A stretch of DNA of 36,126 nucleotides from CAYNEL01 sp964396225 (GTDB taxonomy: Bacteria > Patescibacteriota > Minisyncoccia > Moranbacterales > UBA1568), in the NCBI GenBank assembly GCA_964396225.1, contig CAYNEL010000006.1:1-36126 (forward strand), written 5' to 3'. This document shows positions 7,494 to 14,808 of this stretch, piece after piece; the first letter of the stretch is position 1, and every line of letters starts with the position of its first letter. The translations under genes and the position numbers were made by a program. The notes beneath the pieces are model-generated. The model saw only the letters and a list, made by a program, of their open reading frames with translations. It was not told the origin of the DNA and did no database searches.

Positions 7494-8366
7494 ATGCGCA
7501 AAGTCAAGAAAGCCATCTTTCCGGTCGCCGGTTTCGGGACGCGGTTCCTCCCGGCCACCAAGGCCCAGCCCAAGGAGATGCTTCCTGTGGTGGACAAGCC
7601 GGTGGTCCAGTACCTGGTGGAGGAGGCGGTAGCCGCCGGTATCGAAGAGATCATCTTCGTCACCGGTCGCGGCAAGCGCGCCATCGAGGACCACTTCGAT
7701 GTCTCGTACGAACTCGAGGACACGCTCGTCGAGAAAAACAAGCATGATCTTCTCGAGACGGTGCAGCGCATCTCCGGCCTGGCCCGCTTTTCCTACGTCC
7801 GCCAGCCGGTGCCCCTGGGCGACGGACACGCCCTACTCCAGGCGGCCCACCTCGTGGACGACGACGAGAGCGTGCTCGTTATCTTCGGTGACTGCCTCTA
7901 CGATTCCGAGGTGCCGGCTTCGAAACAGCTCATCGAGACCTACGAGAAATACCACGACCCCGTCATCGGCCTCTCCGAAGTGCCCCAGGAGGATGTCTCC
8001 AAGTTCGGGGTCATTGACGGCGTCCAGCTGGACGAGCTGACCTACGAGGTGAAGGGGATGGTGGAGAAGCCAAAGCCCGAGGACGCCCCGTCCAACCTGG
8101 TGGCGGTAGGGAAGTACATCATCACCCCGGAGGTTTTCTCAGTCCTGGGCTCGATGAAGGAAGGCAAGAGCGGCGAAATCCGCCTGGCCGACGCCTTCGA
8201 TCTGATGCTCGAAAACGGCCAGCCCCTCTACGGCAAGAAGCTCACGGGGGAGTGGCTCGACACCGGGGACAAGTTCAGTTTCGTCAAGGCCACCATCCAT
8301 CTCGGCCTGAAGCATCCCGAAATCGGGGACAAGCTCCGGGCCTACCTGAAGACGCTCGAATGGTGA
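7494..8366 (+). CDS. galU: UTP--glucose-1-phosphate uridylyltransferase
   Basis: GalU makes UDP-glucose from UTP and glucose-1-phosphate, a donor for envelope glycans. The 290-residue protein shows KAIFPVAGFGTRFLPATKAQPKEMLPVVDKP at the N-terminus (split motif: G-x-G-T-R-F-L-P-A-T-K and PKEMLP), which separates GalU from RmlA-type enzymes. Further marks are VTGRGKRAIEDHFD near residue 56, the LGDGHALLQA loop near 102, and a GDCLYD variant of the metal-binding motif near 127. ITPEVFSVL and GEWLDTGDKFSFVKA near the C-terminus are typical. It competes with RfbA for the same sugar phosphate, and the two lie side by side. Confidence 0.95.
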   Translation: MRKVKKAIFPVAGFGTRFLPATKAQPKEMLPVVDKPVVQYLVEEAVAAGIEEIIFVTGRGKRAIEDHFDVSYELEDTLVEKNKHDLLETVQRISGLARFSYVRQPVPLGDGHALLQAAHLVDDDESVLVIFGDCLYDSEVPASKQLIETYEKYHDPVIGLSEVPQEDVSKFGVIDGVQLDELTYEVKGMVEKPKPEDAPSNLVAVGKYIITPEVFSVLGSMKEGKSGEIRLADAFDLMLENGQPLYGKKLTGEWLDTGDKFSFVKATIHLGLKHPEIGDKLRAYLKTLEW

Positions 8367-8407
8367 GCAGTGTTGCTTGAAAGCCGCAGTCATTGAACGG
8401 ACCGACT

Positions 8408-9097
8408 ATGATGCACTGGTTCTATCTAGCCGTCTTTCTTCTCATTCTGGCCGTGCCGCAGGTGTTCCGCAGGGACCTGCCGTGGCTGCCAGAGGAGCAC
8501 CTGGAAAGCGCCGTCATCTTCTGCCTCGGCCTCATCGGCTTCGTGATGTTCCTCTTTCGGGAAGAGCAGTTCCGCAAGCAGATCCGGGAAAAGTTCCGCT
8601 ACCAGCGCCAGGCCAACGCCATTTCCAAGGATTTGGTCCAGTCCTATTCCTACATCGGTGAGATCAACCGAAAATTGGAAATTCTCAAGAACGCCGCCCT
8701 CGGTCTCCCGAGCGTTGAGGACTTCACCCCCGCCAAGCGCCAAGAAGCCTATGATGCCGTGCTCGAGGCCGTGGCCGCCCTTGGCAAGTGCGAACGCTTC
8801 ACCCTCCACTTCGTGGACACCCGGACGAGCACGGTGATCGAGACGCTTTCGGCCGGCCATCCGCGCTGGAAGTTCTCGGGCCGCGCCCTCCTCGGCTATA
8901 AGAATGGGGCGCTCAGCAAAAAGGGCCGCCTGGTGGTGCGTGCCCCGAAAACCCTCCGCCACCATGCGGCTTTCATTGTTCTCGATCAGAAGTCCGCCCA
9001 TACCGAAGACCTCGATCTTTTACGGGCGGTCCTGGCCCAGGCCCTCTTCCTCTTCGTCTGGGAACGGGAGAATCCCGCCCTCCCGCTTTCGGCCTGA
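8408..9097 (+). CDS. two-helix membrane protein with GAF-like cytoplasmic part
   Basis: I do not recognise a named family. The protein has two predicted membrane helices close to the N-terminus (about residues 3-20 and 34-51), then a charged, helical linker (EEQFRKQIREKFRYQRQANAISKDLVQSYSYIGEINRKLEIL) likely to form a coiled coil. Residues about 100-220 are an alpha/beta domain (FTLHFVDTRTSTVIETL, then GRLVVRAPKTLRHHAAFIVL, then a final helix) whose strand pattern resembles a GAF domain; this is inference from pattern only. ATG 8408 is preferred over a TTG at 8393. It sits between galU and a glycosyltransferase, which suggests a structural or sensory role in glycan assembly at the membrane. 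Confidence 0.7.
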   Translation: MMHWFYLAVFLLILAVPQVFRRDLPWLPEEHLESAVIFCLGLIGFVMFLFREEQFRKQIREKFRYQRQANAISKDLVQSYSYIGEINRKLEILKNAALGLPSVEDFTPAKRQEAYDAVLEAVAALGKCERFTLHFVDTRTSTVIETLSAGHPRWKFSGRALLGYKNGALSKKGRLVVRAPKTLRHHAAFIVLDQKSAHTEDLDLLRAVLAQALFLFVWERENPALPLSA

Positions 9098-9104
9098 CCG
9101 GCCT

Positions 9105-9113
9105 TGGTATACT
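9105..9113 (+). promoter_or_regulatory. extended -10 promoter of the glycosyltransferase
   Basis: TGG-TATACT (TG at 9105-9106, -10 at 9108-9113), weak -35 (GCTTTC). The predicted start leaves a leader of about 15 bases before ATG 9135. Confidence 0.5.
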
Positions 9114-9134
9114 GAGGGGAAACCGGACACCCTC

Positions 9135-10301
9135 ATGCACATCGTCATCGACGCCAGGTTCTACGGCCGCCTCGGCAAGGGCCTCGGCCGCTATACCGAA
9201 AAACTGATCGCTTCCCTCGAGCGCCTCGACCAGGAACACCGCTACACCATCCTGCTCCGGAAGGAAAATTTCGACGACTACGTGCCGCACTCGCCGCGTT
9301 TCCGGAAGGAACGAGCCGACTACCAGTGGTACTCGTGGGAGGAGCAGTGGCGTCTGCCGCGCCATCTCCGGCGGCTCAAGCCCGATCTCGTCCACTTCCC
9401 GCATTTCAACGTGCCGATTCTCTACCGAGGGGCGTTTGTGGTGACCATCCACGACCTCATCCTCCTCCATTACCCCACACGGCGGGGGAGCACCCTGAAC
9501 CTGCTCGCCTACGCTTTCAAATACGCCGCGTACCGGGCCGTCATCCGGAGGGCCGTCGGGCGGGCCCGGGCCATCCTCACCGTCTCCCGCTTCACCGAAG
9601 CCGATATCCTGAGACACTACGCCGTGCGGCCGGAGAAGATCGCTGTGACCTACGAAGCGGCCGAACCGTGGTGCGTCTGGAGTCCGCCCGATATCGAACG
9701 GCGGTTTTTCGCGCGGCTCGGCCTTGGACGGCCTGCCGGCCGGGACGAGCCGCGTGATATACTGGAGCCGTATCTCCTCTATGTTGGCAACGCCTATCCG
9801 CACAAGAATCTCGACCGGTTGGTGCGGGCCGCGGCCGAGGAACGGGGGCGCGGTCTCCGGCTCGTCCTAGTGGGTAAACCGGATCATTTCTATGCCGGTC
9901 TGAAGCGGACCGCGGCCTCGGTCGGAGCCACCAACGTTCTTTTTGCAGGAGAAACAAGCGATGCCGAGCTGGGGATGCTCTACCGGCATGCCCGGGGATA
10001 CGTTTTTCCTTCGCTCTACGAGGGCTTCGGCCTGCCGCCGCTCGAGGCGGCGCTCTACGGCGTGCCGGTGGCCGCGGCCCGCACCGCCTCCTTGCCCGAG
10101 ATCCTCGGTCCAGGGGCTTTGTATTTCGATCCGACCGACCAAACTGCCCTCCGGCAAGCGCTCGTCTCGCTCTGGGAGGACGCTCCGCTCCGGGAACACC
10201 TTTCGGCCGCTCTGCGTTCCCATGCCGCCGGCTATGCCTGGGAACGCATGGCGGCCGAGACGCTACGTGTTTACGAAACCGCCTTTGCCGGCCGATCCTG
10301 A
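9135..10301 (+). CDS. GT4-family glycosyltransferase
   Basis: A 388-residue retaining glycosyltransferase with GT-B fold, likely moving a sugar from a nucleotide donor to a membrane-linked acceptor at the cytoplasmic face. The N-terminal Rossmann domain starts MHIVIDARFYGRLGKGLGRY, and GKGLGRY holds the Gly-rich acceptor-side loop. TVSRFTEADI near residue 154 is the usual link to the C-terminal domain, which contains YLLYVGNAYPHKNLDRLV and the E-x7-E motif in EGFGLPPLE. The family is mostly mannosyl-, glucosyl- or rhamnosyltransferases; donor choice cannot be read from sequence. Placement after rhamnose and UDP-glucose synthesis genes and before a DUF4012 protein and MurJ suggests surface polysaccharide assembly. 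Confidence 0.88.
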   Translation: MHIVIDARFYGRLGKGLGRYTEKLIASLERLDQEHRYTILLRKENFDDYVPHSPRFRKERADYQWYSWEEQWRLPRHLRRLKPDLVHFPHFNVPILYRGAFVVTIHDLILLHYPTRRGSTLNLLAYAFKYAAYRAVIRRAVGRARAILTVSRFTEADILRHYAVRPEKIAVTYEAAEPWCVWSPPDIERRFFARLGLGRPAGRDEPRDILEPYLLYVGNAYPHKNLDRLVRAAAEERGRGLRLVLVGKPDHFYAGLKRTAASVGATNVLFAGETSDAELGMLYRHARGYVFPSLYEGFGLPPLEAALYGVPVAAARTASLPEILGPGALYFDPTDQTALRQALVSLWEDAPLREHLSAALRSHAAGYAWERMAAETLRVYETAFAGRS

Positions 10302-10319
10302 CACAAACACCATCCTGCT

Positions 10320-12611
10320 ATGCCTTCGATGAGCGATATCCGGAATCCCCATGCCCGTCGCGGCCCGCTCCCGCGCCGGCCGGACGGCCGCGCCTCCTGG
10401 ATGCAGACCGGATCCGAGGGGTGGCCGGAAACTGCTACGCTGCTCCCGCCGCCCGTCCCTCCGGCCTGGTCGGAAGCCGCGCCGTCCGACATCGAGAGTC
10501 CGCGACCCGAACCGCCGCTGGCCTTTCCTCAGGGGTTCGGATCCACTCCTTCTGAACCCCCTTTTCCTCAACTTTCGCCGACCGAGCGCGTCCCGGTCCC
10601 GTCCCAGCAGTTCTCCTTGGGGGGATGGTTGGCATCGGTCTTCCGTCGCGATCTGGCCTGGATGACGCTGGCCCTTGTCGGTTTCGCCGGTCTCGGCTGG
10701 GGCGGCTACCATCTCCTCGAGAGCGGAACGACGCTCAAGGGGCGGGTGATGGGCATCAGCGTTTCCGGCGTGCGCGAACTCGAGGCAGGCGTGGAGAGTC
10801 TCAAGCGCGAGGATTTTGCGGCTTCAGCCCGGTCCTTCGCCCGGGCCGCAGAACTTTTCGAAACGGCTTCGGGTGACCTCTCCGAATGGAACGGCTTTTT
10901 GGTCGAGCTCGCTCGCTTCATCCCAGGCGCCAGCCAGGTCTCTTCGGGCAAGTACGCCATCGAGGCTGGCAAACACCTGGCTCTGGCTGGCCAGGAAGTG
11001 AACACCCTCCTTCTCATGTTCGGTCCGCTCGACCAGTCACTCCGGGAGGGACAGGTCGAGGGCCTGTCGCTTCTCAATATCTTCAAGGCGGCCGAGGAAC
11101 GCGGCGGCACCACCCTGGAACACCTTGAAGCGGCACAGGCCGCCCTGGCCAAGGTCAACGTGGACGATTTACCGAGCGACAAGCAGGCCGCCTTCATCGA
11201 ACTCAAGCGCCGGTTGCCCGAAGCCATCACCCTCCTGTCCGGCTTCATGGAACACGGTACGGTGCTCCACGAGCTCCTCGGCGGCAACGGCCCCCGCAAA
11301 TACCTCTTCCTCTTCCAAAACAACCAGGAAATGCGGGCCACCGGCGGCTTCATCGGGAGCTACGCCCTCCTCGATATTAACCAGGGCAAGGTGCGGCGTT
11401 TTTTCGTGGACGGCATTTTCAATCCCGACGGCCAGTTCAAGGAAGACATCGTCCCGCCGGCCCCGCTCCAGAAAGTGACCGGCGGCTGGAGCCTTCACGA
11501 CAGCAACTGGTGGCCTGATTTCCCCAAGAGCGCCGAGAAGGCCATCCTCTTCTATGAGAAGACGGGCGGACCCACCGTGGACGGGGTGATCACCTTCACG
11601 CCCGCGGTCGTCGAGCGCCTCCTCACCGTCACTGGACCCATCCCCATGCCGGACTATGGGGTGACCATCGGGGCTGACAATTTTCTCACCGCCGTCCAGT
11701 CGGAAGTCGAGGACAAGTACGACCGCACCAAGAACCGGCCCAAACAGATCCTCTCCGACCTCGTGCCCGAGCTGCTCAATCGGCTTTTTGCGGAGCGCGA
11801 TCTCGCCAAGGTGCGCTCTCTCCTCGGCATCCTCGAAGACTCGCTCAAGGAGAAGCATGCCCTCCTTTATGCCCGCGACCGCTCCATCCAAGACCTCATC
11901 GAAAAGGAAGGCTGGTCCGGCCGCATCGCGGACGTTTCGGGGGACTACCTCGCGGTCATCAACACCAACATCAACGGCTACAAGACCGACGGCATCATCG
12001 ACGAGAGCATCGAGCACGTTTCCGAGATCCGCGAGGACGGGAGCGTGGTGGACACGGTCACCATCACCCGTCGGCACAAGGGCGGCGACTCGCCGCACGA
12101 ATGGTGGAACAAGGTGAACGCCAACTACCTGCGCGTCTATGTGCCCCGAGGGTCCCGGCTCCTTTCGGCCGAGGGTCATACCCGTGAGACGCTCCTTCCG
12201 CCGCTCGATTACCAGGCGCTCGGATTCCGTCGTGATCGGGATGTTGAAGCCGAGGAACGCGCCCAGTTGCGGGATGAAGCCACCGGCACCCTCGTCTACG
12301 AGGACAGCGGCAAGACCGTCTTCGCCAACTGGACCTACGTCAGTCCCAAGGAGACGGTGGTGATCCGTTATTCCTATCTCCTGCCGTTCAAACTGAAGGC
12401 TGGGGAGGACGGCCAACTGCCGCCGTATTCGGTGTATTACCAGAAGCAATCCGGTTCGCGGGGGAGCGCCCTGGCGTCGACCGTTTCTTTCCCGGCCGGT
12501 TGGGCCGTGCGGTGGCAGTCGCGCGATGACCTTTCCGTTTCCCGGGAGCGCGTCCGGTTCATTGGGGATTTGAAAGAAGACCGGTTCTATGCCATAGTGC
12601 TCGGACGTTAG
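10320..12611 (+). CDS. DUF4012 domain-containing membrane-anchored protein
   Basis: A 763-residue protein of the DUF4012 family, common in CPR bacteria and Actinobacteria, where it is often encoded near glycan genes; its function is not established. The first ~100 residues are rich in Pro, Arg and Ser and look disordered and cytoplasmic. One membrane helix follows (about 118-138, WMTLALVGFAGLGWGGYHLL). The rest is predicted extracytoplasmic. The family core is visible in YLFLFQNNQEMRATGGFIGSY (about residues 329-349) and in NWWPDFPKSAEKAILFYEKTGG shortly after, both typical of DUF4012. NTNINGYKTD and a late beta-rich part close the protein. It lies between a glycosyltransferase and murJ, so a role in surface polymer assembly is plausible but inferred. 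Confidence 0.9.
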   Translation: MPSMSDIRNPHARRGPLPRRPDGRASWMQTGSEGWPETATLLPPPVPPAWSEAAPSDIESPRPEPPLAFPQGFGSTPSEPPFPQLSPTERVPVPSQQFSLGGWLASVFRRDLAWMTLALVGFAGLGWGGYHLLESGTTLKGRVMGISVSGVRELEAGVESLKREDFAASARSFARAAELFETASGDLSEWNGFLVELARFIPGASQVSSGKYAIEAGKHLALAGQEVNTLLLMFGPLDQSLREGQVEGLSLLNIFKAAEERGGTTLEHLEAAQAALAKVNVDDLPSDKQAAFIELKRRLPEAITLLSGFMEHGTVLHELLGGNGPRKYLFLFQNNQEMRATGGFIGSYALLDINQGKVRRFFVDGIFNPDGQFKEDIVPPAPLQKVTGGWSLHDSNWWPDFPKSAEKAILFYEKTGGPTVDGVITFTPAVVERLLTVTGPIPMPDYGVTIGADNFLTAVQSEVEDKYDRTKNRPKQILSDLVPELLNRLFAERDLAKVRSLLGILEDSLKEKHALLYARDRSIQDLIEKEGWSGRIADVSGDYLAVINTNINGYKTDGIIDESIEHVSEIREDGSVVDTVTITRRHKGGDSPHEWWNKVNANYLRVYVPRGSRLLSAEGHTRETLLPPLDYQALGFRRDRDVEAEERAQLRDEATGTLVYEDSGKTVFANWTYVSPKETVVIRYSYLLPFKLKAGEDGQLPPYSVYYQKQSGSRGSALASTVSFPAGWAVRWQSRDDLSVSRERVRFIGDLKEDRFYAIVLGR

Positions 12612-12636
12612 GGAGGGTGTCGCTAAGAGACTGCCT

Positions 12637-14292
12637 ATGTTGCGGAAATTCTGGCGGAGCGGACCGATCGAAAGCGTGGGGGTGGCAGCCGGCGTCATCG
12701 CTCTGGCCGGCATCGCGAGCCGGGTCTTGGGTCTGCTCCGGGACCGGCTCCTGGCCGCCAAGTTCGGAGCGGGGGACACGCTCGATGTCTACTATGCCGC
12801 TTTCCGCATCCCCGACACTCTCTACGGCCTCCTGGTGGCCGGCGCGCTTTCGGCCGCTTTCGTGCCCGTCTTCACTGAGCTCATCACCAAGAAACGCGAG
12901 GAGGAAGCCTGGCGGTTGAGCTCCGGTATGCTTTCCCTTCTCGGTCTGACCCTGGCCGGTCTCGGGGCCGTTTTTGCCTTTTTCGCTCCCGACATCATCC
13001 CTTGGCTGACGCCCGGTTTTTCCGGCGAGAAGCAGGCCATGACCGCGACACTGACGCGCATTATGCTCCTCTCCGCGTTCTTCCTCGGTCTCTCGGCGGT
13101 GCTCGGCGGCGTGCTCATTTCCTTCCGCTCGTTCGTGGCGTACTCGTTGGCGCCGCTGTTCTACAACTTGGGCATCATCTTCGGTGCCGGCGTGCTCTCG
13201 GATTTCCTCGGTCCGGCCGGCCTGGCCTGGGGCGTGGTGGCGGGCGCCTTCCTCCATTTCCTCATTCAGGTGCCGGAAGTGGTCCGCGCCGGCTTCCGCT
13301 TCCGTCCCGTTTTCGTTTCGGCCTTGCGCGATCCGGCGGTGGTCCGGGTGGCCGCGCTCATGGTGCCGCGGGCCCTCTCGATGGGTATCAACCAGGCGAG
13401 CCTTGTCGTGATGACGGTGTTCGCCTCCCTCCTGGCCTCAGGCAGCCTGGCCGTCTACATCTTCGCCACCAACATCCAGAGCGTTCCTCTGGGGCTCTTC
13501 GGCATCGCCTTCGCGCTGGCGGTCTTCCCTATGCTTTCCCGCCACGCCGCCGAGGGCGACAGCGTAGCCTTCTTCCGCGCTTTCGCCGAGACGTTCCGGC
13601 GCATCCTCTTTTTCGTTCTGCCGCTTTCCGTCCTCCTCATAGTGGCCCGGGCCCAGGTGGTGCGCGTCCTTCTCGGATCGGGACAGTTCGACTGGGATGA
13701 TACTCGCGCGACATTCGGGGTCTTGGGGGTGCTCTCGGTGAGCCTCTTCGCCCAGAGCCTCCTGCCGCTTCTCACCCGGGCCTATTTCGCCCTCCAGAAC
13801 ACCTGGACGCCGCTGTACGTGGCGGCCGGCAGCGAGCTCATTCATATCGGCCTGACCGCTTTTTTCATCCGTTCTTTCCAGGACGCTGGTTTCGCCTATC
13901 CGGTCATCGGCGTGGCACTCGCCTTCACCGTGGCGGCCCTCATCAACTGCGGGACGCTTTTCCTGCTCCTCCGGCGCAAGGTGGCCTCCTGGCATGACCG
14001 GGACATCATCGAGCCTTCGCTCAAGATCGTCCTAGCCTCCCTCGGCGCTGGTCTTATGGCCCAGCTGGCCAAGATGACGTTCGGTTTCTCGCCCACACCC
14101 CTCGATACCTTTGTTGAGATCTTCGTCCAGCTGGTCACCACCTTCGTCGTCGGGGCCACCGCCTTCTGGTGGTTTTCGGTCCTCCTCGGCATCGAGGAGT
14201 TCGAGCGACTCAAGCGGTTTGTCATGGTGCGGGTACTGCGCCGCCATCCGGAGAGCCTGCCGCTGGCCGAACAGGAAGCCGGTGAACGCTAG
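12637..14292 (+). CDS. murJ: lipid II flippase MurJ
   Basis: MurJ (MviN) moves the peptidoglycan precursor lipid II across the cytoplasmic membrane. The 551-residue protein is built of about 14 hydrophobic helices, matching the family. The N-terminus carries the typical pattern AGIASRVLGLLRDRLLAAKFGAGDTLDVYYAAFRIPDTL in segments (Arg-rich first loop, D-x-Y-x-A-F-R-I-P), followed by GALSAAFVPVFTELITKK, which is diagnostic. PLGLFGIAFALAVFPMLSRHAA near residue 287 is a second family hallmark. The ATG at 12637 sits in the GCCTATG context. The gene follows the DUF4012 gene by 25 bases and probably shares its transcript. With MurF and MltG it shows that the organism makes peptidoglycan. Confidence 0.95.
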   Translation: MLRKFWRSGPIESVGVAAGVIALAGIASRVLGLLRDRLLAAKFGAGDTLDVYYAAFRIPDTLYGLLVAGALSAAFVPVFTELITKKREEEAWRLSSGMLSLLGLTLAGLGAVFAFFAPDIIPWLTPGFSGEKQAMTATLTRIMLLSAFFLGLSAVLGGVLISFRSFVAYSLAPLFYNLGIIFGAGVLSDFLGPAGLAWGVVAGAFLHFLIQVPEVVRAGFRFRPVFVSALRDPAVVRVAALMVPRALSMGINQASLVVMTVFASLLASGSLAVYIFATNIQSVPLGLFGIAFALAVFPMLSRHAAEGDSVAFFRAFAETFRRILFFVLPLSVLLIVARAQVVRVLLGSGQFDWDDTRATFGVLGVLSVSLFAQSLLPLLTRAYFALQNTWTPLYVAAGSELIHIGLTAFFIRSFQDAGFAYPVIGVALAFTVAALINCGTLFLLLRRKVASWHDRDIIEPSLKIVLASLGAGLMAQLAKMTFGFSPTPLDTFVEIFVQLVTTFVVGATAFWWFSVLLGIEEFERLKRFVMVRVLRRHPESLPLAEQEAGER

Positions 14293-14297
14293 CGGAA

Positions 14298-14326
14298 GTT
14301 GCGCGCAACGCCGGAAGTGGTATACT
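14298..14326 (+). promoter_or_regulatory. promoter with embedded palindrome, orphan gene at 14389
   Basis: TTGCGC (14299-14304), 16-base spacer, extended TGG-TATACT (-10 at 14321-14326). The -35 lies inside the perfect 12-base palindrome GTTGCGCGCAAC (14298-14309), which could be an operator. Confidence 0.6.
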
Positions 14327-14388
14327 GCCGCTATTGTTTTTTCGTGAGTTCCTTGATCCAACGCATCGTGAAAAAAGAGGGGGTCTGC

Positions 14389-14706
14389 ATGCAACAACCC
14401 ACGCAGTTCCGTGGCAGTATCCAGACGGGCGCCATGGCCGCTCCGCCATCGGCACCGCCGCTGATCGTCCAGGTGTTGGAGGTGTATCGGGATGGTGAGC
14501 GTCTGATGTTCGACGCCCTGTGCCATGGCCAACAGATGTTGTTCGAGCTTACGACCCACTGCGCTCAGTATCATCCAGCGCTCCAATACGGCCAGTGGCT
14601 CAAGGTGATGCTGGAAACCGCCCGGGGCTCCCTGTCGGACACCCCGAAAAAGGTCATCGCCATCCAGCCGACGCATCCTCCGGCAAGCGTCGTCACGGCG
14701 GACTGA
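14389..14706 (+). CDS. uncharacterised orphan protein, 105 aa
   Basis: No family recognised. The start is set at ATG 14389, with an AGAGGGGG ribosome-binding site just upstream; longer in-frame starts would overlap the promoter. The first 25 residues are polar and Ala/Pro-rich, followed by a compact beta-rich segment (LIVQVLEVYRDGERLMFDALCHGQQMLFEL) that looks like a small OB- or SH3-like barrel, and then QYGQWLKVMLETARG. The wording 'V-x-V-L-E-V-Y-x-D-G-E-R-L' repeated as strand-turn-strand is suggestive only. No signal peptide or membrane helix. It is a self-contained unit with its own promoter (14298) and terminator (14730), placed between murJ and lepA. Confidence 0.65.
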   Translation: MQQPTQFRGSIQTGAMAAPPSAPPLIVQVLEVYRDGERLMFDALCHGQQMLFELTTHCAQYHPALQYGQWLKVMLETARGSLSDTPKKVIAIQPTHPPASVVTAD

Positions 14707-14729
14707 ACCGGTCCGCGTGTTTTCATTCA

Positions 14730-14763
14730 AGAGAGGCTCCTCCGTCCGGGGCGTCTCTTTTTT
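14730..14763 (+). terminator. intrinsic terminator before lepA
   Basis: Stem AGAGAGGCTCC with GGGGCGTCTCT (one mismatch, one G-U pair), 7-base loop, followed by TTTTTT. TTGCCA of the next promoter starts two bases later. Confidence 0.8.
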
Positions 14764-14764
14764 C

Positions 14765-14802
14765 TTGCCATCCGGGCGGATTTCCCGTAGGTTTGGTAGG
14801 AT
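14765..14802 (+). promoter_or_regulatory. lepA promoter, near-leaderless
   Basis: Two readings are possible: TTGCCA (14765-14770)-N17-TAGGTT (14788-14793), or the extended -10 TGG-TAGGAT (14797-14802). The transcript would begin 0-9 bases before the lepA ATG at 14809, leaving no room for a Shine-Dalgarno site. Confidence 0.5.
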
Positions 14803-14808
14803 ACCTCT

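Noticed and set aside
11169..12779. 536-codon minus-strand frame opposite the DUF4012 gene
   Set aside because: Shadow of a well-supported gene; composition is the reverse reading of its codon bias and no family resemblance is seen.
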